Shown: in pieces, positions 54,213-64,000 of the stretch | Position numbering within the stretch: the first letter of the stretch is position 1 | Layout of the letters: each line of letters opens with the position of its first letter | From: Mangifera indica | Taxonomy: Eukaryota > Streptophyta > Magnoliopsida > Sapindales > Anacardiaceae | Direction: 5' to 3' | NCBI RefSeq assembly: GCF_011075055.1 | Contig: NW_025401146.1 | Location: forward strand, 1-64,000 | DNA length: 64,000 bases | Notes under the pieces: generated by a model | The model's database searches: none | What the model was told of the DNA's origin: nothing | Seen by the model: the letters and a program-made list of their open reading frames with translations, nothing else | Program-made: the position numbers and the translations under genes

Positions 54213-56854
54213 TCATAAGTTTTGATTTTGGCACAACTTCGACCCTTTCTGGGTGGCTGATGATGAATTTTGTTGATGCAACAAACCTTGAGAACCATTT
54301 GTTGTAAGTGAACAAATCTTTGCTTTTGTGTCAGCAGCACCAAGATAATTTGTCAACACTCTCCTCACCCCAAAACCGCGGTTAGCCTTGTTGTTGCTGC
54401 TGCTGCTGAGGCGACAAGGAGTTCTCCCCCCTTTTGCAGGACTAATTAGAGGTGCAGGTGAAAAGCTTGATGTGCTACTGCTAAATGTTGCTTTATGTGG
54501 AGTGCCTGAGACAGGCACACTACTGGAGGGGACTGTAACTTTCTTATTAGAAATTACACTGGCTGTTGTCACTGATGACACCTTATCCGAATTTTTAGTC
54601 AAGTCATCGACATATATTAAATCATCGATCCGGGCGACAATGTTGAATGCCAGACTCTCCAGAACTCTTGAATAGCTCTCGAGAATGGATTTCCCAACAT
54701 CCTGAAAAGTTCAAAATCAAGAAGTTCATATATAGTCGAGGGAACAAAGGAGTCTTTAGAGAAAGGAATTTGAACCTTGTTGCAGTGAATCTTGCTGGTG
54801 TCCAATGTAGTTTGTGTTAGACTAGGAAACCGCTGTTTCAAGCAACGCAAGAGACTTTCAGATCTTTCTGCAAGCAACTCCCTCTTATCTCCATCGTTCA
54901 TGAAGTCCTTCACCATCTCCCATGATGATTTTGCAGTGGAATGGTTTGGATAAAGCGGGGACTTCGAGTGAGTTCTTCCACGCCACACATATATTGATGA
55001 TTCCACACGGTTCGCAATCTCAAGAGCCACATGCTCTGAAGACAGATCAAGGCAATCTAGCAGGCAGTCAGCAGAGAATTGATCTGATGTAACGTACCGG
55101 TATATAACCTCCCCTAAACAGGCTTTCCCATTCTGAGAACAAACAAATGAAAAAAATCACTTTGCATAAAGTAATACTATTGAATGCCATTGCAACTTTC
55201 AGGATTTTCAAACCTTTGGTAGAGATTCTAAGTATGACTCAGGCATTTCCATTTCTGCTACGGTAATATTATTGATGGCCATTGCAGCTTTCAGGATCTG
55301 AGTTGTGCATTCGCGCGTGTGATGCAGTTGTTTTCTTGAATTTTCAGAGAGGCCACCAGGCGGTACTCGGGGCACAGGAAGCCACCATTTCTCTTCTTGC
55401 CTCTGAATTTTTTCGTGAAAAGAAGCTGATCCATCTGCTTCTGAGGCTATAATCCCTTGATCAACATACCAAAATTCGGTATCCACAAAACTATCCAAGA
55501 TTTCCTGTCACGGAATAAACCAGGTGGTAACTTGAAAATGGGCTATTAAACTTAGAACATAGAGCACATGAAACAATGAATGCGAAATCTTACAAGAAGC
55601 ATGCTGTCTAGTTTCTTGAGAGCTGGGAGATTGATGAAAAGATCTGATCTAGGCCTGCAAGTCATAACCTATGAATTTTAAAACAACCCATTTAGTTCAA
55701 AATGCAATAATAAATTCAAATAGTCAAAAGCAGAAGGATCAAAAGTTCTGCTTTTTCCCGAGATTTCAAGAATTTTCAGAAAAGGAAACAGAAAGGCCTA
55801 AGATTTTCCCATTACCTCAAGCTTACTTCCATCTGGAAATGTTTGCCAAGATGGGATCAATTCCACAATGTGATCACCAACACAAAGAAGCAGTTCCATT
55901 TCTCTTTTCCACATTGATTTCTTTTCAGAAGGTAATGGCTCTAATCTCCATAATTGTCCAAATATAGAAGCTAAAAATCATACCAAAACATAGTAAAACA
56001 CACCCAAAAAAAAAAGAAGGAAAAAAATGAAATGTAATTGAGAGAAATCTGCACATAAAGAAGAGAGCAAACCACATAGATTGGTAATGGAATTAGATAT
56101 GGCCAAAGCTGTGCAAACACCTTTACCAGAACCTGACATGTCTTCTCCAAGCAACAATTTTGCAAACCTTTCCTTCATCATATCCATATCTATTCCAATT
56201 CAACAAGTAAAATAAAAACAATTAGATTACCAAAAAAAGAAAAAACATAATCTGATAAAAAATAAATAAATGTTATTTAGTAACTCTTTTTGGTTACGAG
56301 TAACTTTAAACATCGAAAATTTTGAATTGTTTACAGTATGTTATTTAGAAACATACTGTATTTGTTTCTGAAACTCTGATACACCATTCAAATTCTAAAT
56401 TTGAAATTCTGCTCTTTCTGTAACCAAATAGAAACACCTCACCTGATCCAAAAGTTGTATGACTTTAATCAAAAGAAACAAAGTTTAAACTCAGAAAAAG
56501 AAACTTTTTCTTTTCCCACAATGTTTTCTCAGCAACCAAATATACCCAAAAGCCAAAAAGCCAACCTGAAATAAGAGAGCCCGGTTTCTTAAACGTTAAA
56601 TCATCAAAATGGATCTTCTCTGGACGTCCCATTTCATCAGAAACCAAACTGTTTTTTGACACTCCAGCTTTCCTGATAGGCCAACCCAAAAGAGAGGGTG
56701 AACAAGACTCCCTTTTTTTCACTTCCTCGGATGAGTCTTCAGAGCTGGAACAGCTTGAACTACTACTCTCTCTTGACTCGGTCCCCGACTCAGTGGTAGT
56801 AGTAGTCATTGTCTTACTACCATCATTGCCACTCTTCTTCACTAAACTTCCCAT
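54213..56854 (-). CDS. ROPGEF: Rop guanine nucleotide exchange factor (PRONE domain), 590 aa
   Basis: Seven exons: 56566-56854, 56073-56189, 55816-55970, 55594-55668, 55214-55504, 54776-55132 and 54213-54701 (1,773 nt, in frame throughout). RopGEFs activate plant ROP/RAC GTPases at the plasma membrane, downstream of receptor-like kinases, in polar growth and signalling. The N-terminus is variable and Ser/Thr-rich ([20 protein letters not shown]). The PRONE domain starts around residue 97 ([17 protein letters not shown]), continues through [40 protein letters not shown] and [13 protein letters not shown], and ends near 460 ([20 protein letters not shown]). The C-terminus is a Ser-rich tail with [12 protein letters not shown], a short motif seen in several RopGEFs. 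Length fits the family (about 480-600). The subgroup is undecided; both termini are the regions that differ between members. Confidence 0.92.
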
Positions 56855-57449
56855 TCTTTCCCAAAAAGGAAAAAATTTGAAATACAGGTCAAGGAAAATA
56901 TATCTGAATTGAAAAGTGTCTTGTTCTGTGAATGTTGAAATTTGATTTTTGATTTTGAAGATTGAAATGAACAGAAAGTTTTAAGAATCATATGACATGT
57001 TCAGTCTCCCTTTCACTTTCAGTAGCAGAGTAGAAAATACGTTCGCTCAAATTATTTATAGAAGGCCAGAGGACTTACTCCCACCCGCGGATTCTATTTT
57101 TCTTTCAACCATTTTAAATTAATTATTTAATTATTAATATTTAAAAAAATTAAATTTTTTTTATTTTAAACTTTACAAATTAATTATTTTTTAAATTAAA
57201 TTTTAAAAAATAATATTTTGTTCCAAAGGTTTATTTTTCATTCTTCAATTGATCTCTATGATACTTTTTGTAATAATATCTCTTTTTCAAACATTTTTTC
57301 TCCTTTCAAAGGGTTTTTTTTAATAAATATATATTTATTTATATATTTAAAATTAATATATATAATATTATTCTTATAATAAATACAAAACAAAGGTAAA
57401 TTTAGTTTAGCCCCACAAACTATTAAAAAAAATCTCAAAATAAAATGAT

Positions 57450-57590
57450 AACAAAATAAAATTATGTTTATAATTTTATGTACAAATAATGATGTATTAT
57501 TATTTGATTGAATATTATTTTATTTTTAATTTTTAATTATCTAATTATATAATAATATATCATTATTTATATATAAAAATTATACCTTTA
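57450..57590. repeat. AT-rich palindromic repeat (family P), opposite orientation
   Basis: The left end TGTTTATAATTTTATGTACA is mirrored by the right end text ATATATAAAAATTATACC. The centre is TTTTATTTTTAATTTTTAAT with flanking ATTATTATTTG and TATATAATAATATAT. Confidence 0.55.
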
Positions 57591-58039
57591 ACAGAGTAAA
57601 AAATTATACCTGCCAAGGTAAAACGTTTACAGTGGAAATCTTCGAAACAGGATTAAATTCCAGAGTCAAAATTTTACGCATGTATTTGACTGCTTTTATT
57701 TAAAAGTGGTTTAATGTCGTCAATGATGAATATTATTTCGGCCCAATCAAAAAATATTAATTATTCCATTATCTAGAACTTATCATCAAATTAATTAAGG
57801 AAAATAAGTATAGATTGGCGGCCACAAATTTTACATTTAATTGATTTTATTTATTTAATGAATAAATTGTATTATATTATTTTTAAAAGCCTTATATTTG
57901 TCCGTAACGGGTTGTCGTTTCGGATAGTGGTAAATATTGGAGGACAGGTAAAGGGTAATATAGTCAAATGGTCTGCTAATTTGAATGGTAAAGTAGCCGT
58001 TTGGTCAGAATATTGATGTGGCTATATGCACTTTCTCTC

Positions 58040-58237
58040 CCGAATTTTGAAAAATGACCTTTTTTACTTTTAAGTTTAGAAAGTTAATTTTTTACCCATC
58101 TGTCAAGATCGATATTAAAACCGTCAAAGGATTTTTATCAACTTTTTTAATATATAATAGGATAATAGACTTTTGAAACTTCAAAGATGAAAATTTATTG
58201 TTTCACGAAATCTTAGGTGGAAAATAATCCTTTGGCC
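58040..58237. mobile_element. Fragment of the Mutator-like fold-back family
   Basis: The right end GGTGGAAAATAATCCTTTGGCC matches the family terminus, and internal text (TTTAGAAAGTTAATTTTTTA) matches the arm of the other members. The left terminus is not recognisable, so it is likely truncated. Confidence 0.5.
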
Positions 58238-60067
58238 TATTAATTTAGGGAATTCTAATATGAACCGGGGCACAAAAGATGATTTTTTTCCTTCAATATT
58301 TGAATTATGATCTAAAATGTATCTATCCTCTAATCATATATTATAGAACCTTTCCTTCTCCGAAATTATACCCTTTATAGAAACTTTTTCGTTCATAATT
58401 TCGGTCAGAAATAATAATCTTTACATGTAAGATAATTTTCTTACATGCAAGACTCACAGAGAAGACATGATAATTGCCCATTATCTTCTATAATGTCTCT
58501 TTGAACAACATTTATTGGTTTATCCAATTGCCACCCTATAGTTTGTAGTGAAAATTTTTCTTCTCGCAAAACTAAATAAGCGTTTGATAAAAGTGGAATT
58601 ATTCAATAAATGTTCAAAACTCAAGATAAAAGTGTTTTTTATGGCTATAAGGAAAGGTAGAACAACTATCTCTCACCCTTTTTCTTTAATATCAATTTTT
58701 AGCCTTCCAACTTTTAAAACTAATTAATCAATTTTTAACCTTCCAACTCATATATTTGTTTTTTTTTAGTGTGTCTACCCATAAATTAATTAATTTCAAA
58801 AAAGAACTTGATAAAAGGTTTAAAAATATCATTTTTAAAGCTTGAGGATTAAATATTAGACGGGTAAAATGTGGGTGGGATATAGTGGTTCTACTCCATA
58901 AAAGAGAAAAATACTCCTTCACTTTCTGTGTAAGCAGGGTGGTCACTTTTCCAATGAAAAAGAATCTTTATCTTCACACCCCGCCTATTCAATTCAATTT
59001 TGTGATAAATTTAAATCGATTTTAAATTGATTAAAAATATTTATGAAAGGTATTCGATGAAATAAATAATATTATCGATACAATAAAAAATATCACTAAT
59101 AAAATGAGTAATATTATCATAAAATAATTCAGACTAGATTTAATCTAAATTATTAAACAGAAATTTTAACATAAGTTTGGTTTTGATTGAGTGGAATATC
59201 AATTCAAATTAATCAAGCTTGAATCAAGTCCATCCATAAAGGCTAAATACTTTAACTACTATAGACTTATTAGCACCTTTTATGTAATGATCCGTAAAAT
59301 GGTTTGAACACACTTGACCGCCTTATTCACCAACACCTCATAAATTAATTATGATTATGAATGAGACACCCATAAATTTTTGCATTATGACACATGGAGG
59401 GACTTCAAATTCAAACTTCAAAACTACAAATGGGGCAATCTTTTTTATTCTCAAAGCTGATCTCAGGCATCTTGAGGCTAATTTCAGGACGTTTTAAAGC
59501 CTCAAGCTACCGCTTTGTCGATGCCCAAGAAGAGTTATTGGCAACAGATGAAGGAAAATGACCTCTTTTGGGTGTTTTTGAACTCAAAAAAATTTGTTAT
59601 CTTCGCAGCACGCACGCACGCAAGGTTTGAACTCAATAGGCCATTTATGAATCACGGGCAACTTTTGATTCATTATGACAAGTGTCAGGGTTTTTGGACC
59701 ACTCTAGCTCATCCATTTGAATAGTAATAGGCCGGGCTAATTGCATAGATTGCTTCAAAGCCCACTAGTTAGGCCCGTCTCTTTCCGGCCCAAATCAGAG
59801 CCTATTTAGTATGTATTTATATGGGCACCGATAATATATACAAATAAAGATGCTGTAATGCAGGATGCTTTTTGGCAGCCTCCAACTGCCGGGACAAATC
59901 CCTGAATAAATGAATGATGTCTATGGTTAGGTATATAATCAATCTTTCAAGTGCATAAATCTGATCTAAAAGTGATCCATTCCCTGAATCGAGTTAGGCT
60001 GTCAATTGCAGACATCTGTGAACTCGTCCATTAAAAGAAATTGCTTTTATAGAATTTGTGAGTGGTG

Positions 60068-60494
60068 ATGGGTAAGGATGCAAATGAGTCGAGACAAGTC
60101 GAACAGTGTTTGATTTAAATTTGATTCGATTATTTTAAGGAAAGTTCAAATTAACTGAGTTGACAGTATCTTATCTTGAGTTCAAATTCGAGATAAGAAT
60201 AAATGGTTTGAGTTCAGTATGAAAAATTAATTTAAACCTCGTAACTTTTATATATATTAATTAATCGTTTATTTTTTAAGTTAAGAAACAAAATTTTAAA
60301 AATATTAATACAATATTTAAAATTATTAAATATTTATTAATATTTTATTTGAATCAAGTTAAAAACTCATGAATTCATTGACCTAATCAACATTAAATAA
60401 AAGTTTGATTTGATTTATTCGAGATAAACTTGATTCAAGATGAGCTGCAAAGCTACTCACAATCGGCTTAACTTATTTGCATCCCTTCCCTGCT
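60068..60494. mobile_element. Probable hAT-type MITE
   Basis: Inverted ends: left GTAAGGATGCAAATGAG; right complements to GAAGGGATGCAAATAAG. The interior has repeated TCAAATT/GATTCGA motifs. A clear 8-bp target duplication was not found, so ends and class are tentative. Confidence 0.5.
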
Positions 60495-62024
60495 ACATGT
60501 GCTATGGAAGACTTGACTTAAGACAAGCTGAGCTTAACTTGTTTGCGCCTTTTTCTAGTCAGAAATGGTATGGGCTTAGACATGGAATATGTACGAAGTG
60601 AAGGTGTAAAGCTATGGTGGAAGACAAAACACATTCCCAAGAATCTCCCAAAACAAGGCTCCCACACCCTTTTATTATTCTTATTATTTCCATAGAACAA
60701 TGAGACATGTCTCTCCATACATCCACCCCATTACTTGGTCGTCTGTAAGTGTGACTGACTGCATTAAGTATTCTTCACTTTGATTTCCCAACTTCAAAAA
60801 AAGAATTCTTGCTTGCCCAATGTCCTGTTTGTGTCGTCCATGTGATAAAAAAAGCACAAAATTTTATAATTTTAAGACATTGATTGAAGATGTGTCAAAA
60901 CATCATATTAATTATGTAAATAATTAAATTAAATTTTTAAAGAAATTATACAAAAATAATCTCAAATTTTATTGTCCTTATATAATTTAAATATAAAGTT
61001 GCTTTTTTATTTTATTTTTACAAAGAATCCACCTTACACGTATTATTATTTTTAAAACCGAATCAATTACATTAAATAAGATAAATTTTAAATCCAGTGA
61101 TCGTTCTCATAATCACTAAAAATTTTATCTTGATATGTTACCAAGGTAAACTTGAGCCAATACTTTTTTACATATGAAGTATACTCTTTTATCACTCAAA
61201 CTATCATTTAAGATAATACAAAACTGTTTTCACCCGTAACCTTTTTGATATTACGTATATTAAGTTTTTCCGTATTTTTACAATTTGTAATAAATAAAAT
61301 GGTTTTTGATATTTAACTGAGTAATTTGCTGGGGCCTTATTAATATTTCAGTATGCCTAATTAGGGAGCCTTTTCCATATTGTATTATGTCTAATGTGTG
61401 GGGGGTCTTACAAATTTTTTAATATGTAATGGGTGAGGGTTCTGGGTAATTATATTTAGGAGGTTATTGATAGTTTCCATCATGATTGTCCACACGGTAT
61501 GTGTGAAATAATATCAAGTAAATAATGGAATATTCTGACCTAATTTTTTTTTTTTTTGAATTTTTAAATAATTCATTATATATTATAATTTTTTAATTAA
61601 TTGAAATCTGGCTGGTAGCTGTCCCATATTCTACCGTTGCATAGAGTTTAAACTTCAAAATTCGAATTGCCAAAAACTTTAAAAAGAAAAATGTTAATTT
61701 ATGTCTTCTCTTTTCAGAAGACTTGTGACAGACAGCGACGGCTGATTGATCCTTTGGCGAACTTCTGTTTACGTCTATTTATCATGCAATAATTCGTTTT
61801 AGTTTTAGTTTTAGTTTCAATGAAGTTTATGGATAATATCATTTAAATCCATAATATTTTATTTTTTTATTATGTAGCATATTTCTAAAGAAGAGATTTT
61901 TTCAATTTTGTTTTTTTAAATGCATAGTTTGTAATATACTTCCTTGTGGATTTAAAATTAAAACTATGAATTTTATAAATAAAGTAAAGATTAGAGGGTC
62001 AACAATAAAAAAGATGAACTCAAG

Positions 62025-62200
62025 AGTAAGTTCATCTGGGTTAGCAAAATTAATTAGTAAAATATTAAAATTTTTAGGATAAAGACTTAGATTTAAGTTT
62101 TTATTACATTTATAAAATATTAATTTATCTAATATAGTGATTGTGAGTTCAGTTATTATACCTCAAAATTTACCTGTTTAATCAATCCAAACAAGGTTCT
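62025..62200 (+). repeat. SINE-like repeat, copy 3
   Basis: GGGTTAGCAAAATTAATTAG, ATTAAAATTTTTAGG, TTAGATTTAAG, ATTAATTTATCTAATATAG and GTGAGTTCAGTTATTATACC follow the order seen in copies 1 and 2. Confidence 0.45.
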
Positions 62201-62280
62201 CTGATTATAAAAAAAAAATAATTTAAGAGTAAAAATAAAGAAAAAAGAAGTTAGTTTGTCACAACTCAGCCAATTAGACA

Positions 62281-62541
62281 CGACGATTAGAGATGACAAT
62301 TTCAATTTGAATTTAAGGTTTTCGATCATAAAAGAGAGGAGATTTCCTTATAAAAACAAGAAAATGGATGAATATACATGTATCCCTTCTCCAACTTGTC
62401 CTTATCCTCATTCCCACCCCTTTGTATTTTTTTTTAAATACAACTATATCTTTAAAGTTTTAGATTATTTATATTTTTTCAAATTTATTTACATTTTTGT
62501 CGTACATATTAAAGTAGTTAATATATAATATTTACGACATT
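62281..62541. repeat. Direct repeat pair, copy 1 (hAT-MITE-like)
   Basis: It starts ACGATTAGAGATGACAATTT and ends TTAATATATAATATTTACGA. TAGAGATGACAATTTC resembles the common start of plant hAT MITEs. Copy 2 is 62690-63010. Confidence 0.5.
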
Positions 62542-62689
62542 TGAAATAGTGAGTTAGTTTTAATTTTAATTAATTTTGTTATTAAATATATTTATATTAT
62601 GTTTAAAAGATGTAGGGAGGGGATTCTTCAATAGAAATAAGGGTATGCATAATTAATTTTGAAATAGTGTGTATGCATAGTGTAGACAT

Positions 62690-63010
62690 GACGACTAGAG
62701 ATGATAATTTCGATTAGAATTTAGGGTTTCTAACCTTAATAAAGAAGAGATTCTTCAATAAAAATAAGAAAGGGAACAGAGACAAAAACTGTTTTTGCAA
62801 TCGGGGGCAAGGATACATGTTTTCCCCCTTCGACCTTTCCCTGCCTTGCCCTGGTCTCCGTCCCCATCCTCATCCCATCCTTTTATGTTAATATTTTTGT
62901 TTAAAATACTATCATATTTTTATAGTTTTAGATTATTTATATTTTTTAAATTTATTTATATTTTATTGTCCATATTAAAATGATTAATATATAATATTTA
63001 TGACATTTTG
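62690..63010. repeat. Direct repeat pair, copy 2 (hAT-MITE-like)
   Basis: It starts ACGACTAGAGATGATAATTT and ends TTAATATATAATATTTATGA. It is about 60 bp longer than copy 1, mostly in a C-rich middle (near 62822-62880), which on the other strand reads as G-rich blocks. Confidence 0.5.
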
Positions 63011-63224
63011 AAAACTAAACTTTAAAAGAGAAATATCATTTTTTTAAACTTGATTTATGAGACAAATTATTAGTTTTTACGGTTTATAAGGGAAAAAGAG
63101 ATTGAATTTTAAGGGATTAAAGTTTCATTAATTTTAATCTCTTATAGATGTATTTAAGATTTTTAAAATAAATAGATAAAAACTTACGAAAACAGAATAC
63201 TTTGGGGGAGAATAAGTCCTTGGC
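63004..63224. mobile_element. Fragment of the Mutator-like fold-back family
   Basis: The right end GGGGGAGAATAAGTCCTTGGC and a mirrored left part (ACTAAACTTTAAAAGAGAAA) resemble the family arms. Heavily diverged, ends uncertain. Confidence 0.4.
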
Positions 63225-64000
63225 TTTTTTTTTTTTTTTTTAATTTCATGGACCATGCCATGTTAACCCGCTGACCTTACCCTACGATCTCCACCCGACG
63301 GATAGTGTCGAAAATATTGGGTCTGGGCATGTCACGTGTCTGCCCAAGCCCCTTAACATGTCTACGGCAGTCAATCACCATGATCAAACAGATGTATGAG
63401 TGTTGTTTTGATGTCTTATCCATACGCGCTTACTGCTAATATTTTTATCACACTTTGAATAACGTCACATATCTGTCATCGAATAAAATTACAAGTTAGA
63501 CATTCACAATACTTAGCTGACCAAATTTGTTTTTGCCAATGAGATCTATTGTAATTTCATTAATTATTTTTTATTTTTTATAATTATAATTTAAATCAAT
63601 CACGTTCCATTTTATTTTTAAATCATATTAATACTAAATAATTATTGACCATGCGATAATTATTTGTACTTTCAGGCACAGCCACATAAGACAGTAACGA
63701 TATACGCGCATTGAATGAGAGTGGGGCTAATAAATGAATGAGCCAACGCCAATGAACTGCGCATTACTTGTTTAAGGGCCACAAGTTGTAAGCTGAAAGA
63801 CATTAATGCCCTTTATAGAATCTTAATTTCCCATCATATACAGGCAAAATACTGTCCATAACTGCTTGACGTGGTTACACATAACTTTTCAGCCTTAACC
63901 TTTTTGGATAATCACATTAAAAATAAAATAAAATTATCTTTATTATTTTTTATTATTACAAAATTAAATAACTTTGATCCTCCAACTTGATCACATAACA

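Larger units (their letters stand above)
57010..64000. other. Gene-free right end: AT-rich spacer and repeats
   Basis: I looked on both strands for conserved protein motifs, splice-linked frames and tRNA boxes and found none that hold. Frames of 60-90 codons at 58728, 59515, 60518, 62256 and 62795 are low-complexity or lie inside repeats. Repeats are listed separately. The less AT-rich patch at 63240-63370 contains TCACGTGTC, but no gene follows within the window. Confidence 0.65.

Overview
This is nuclear DNA of a flowering plant, almost certainly a dicot. It is AT-rich, its genes carry GT-AG introns, and it holds plant-specific families (BEL1-like homeodomain, cucumisin-type subtilases, PRONE RopGEF, eight-cysteine lipid transfer protein) among plant transposons. 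I cannot fix the species. All gene models are hand-spliced from the sequence; every complete one closes to a multiple of three with no internal stop. Layout, left to right. 1-11.4 kb: three genes on the minus strand, namely the 5' six exons of a mitochondrial carrier (it runs off the left edge), a four-exon BEL1-like homeodomain gene and a two-exon RAB11/RABA-type small GTPase; a decayed NPF transporter fragment lies between the last two. 11.48-36.47 kb: a direct tandem duplication of about 12.9 and 12.0 kb. Each unit carries one ten-exon, 743-aa cucumisin-like subtilase gene on the plus strand, and both look intact. The units share old transposons and differ by new ones, including a Harbinger-type MITE whose empty site survives in the other unit. 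37.1 kb: a small two-exon gene for a secreted six-cysteine peptide. 37.5-48.4 kb: repeats, including a hAT-type MITE nested in a Mutator-like fold-back element, then a 5.55-kb Ty1/copia element on the minus strand with target duplications and 413-bp LTRs but a broken pol. 49-57 kb: a gene-dense stretch with a serine-rich SIS-like gene (plus strand) and, on the minus strand, a lipid transfer protein gene, a MEE60-like four-helix membrane protein gene and a seven-exon RopGEF gene. 57-64 kb: no gene seen, only AT-rich spacer and repeats. The genes do not form a pathway; RABA (secretory traffic), RopGEF (ROP polarity), the subtilases, the LTP and the cysteine-rich peptide all relate to secretion or the cell surface, but that is probably coincidence. 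The most informative structure is the duplication: breakpoints readable to the base, a transposon order that dates events, a near-identical subtilase core suggesting gene conversion, and replacements beside the catalytic residues.
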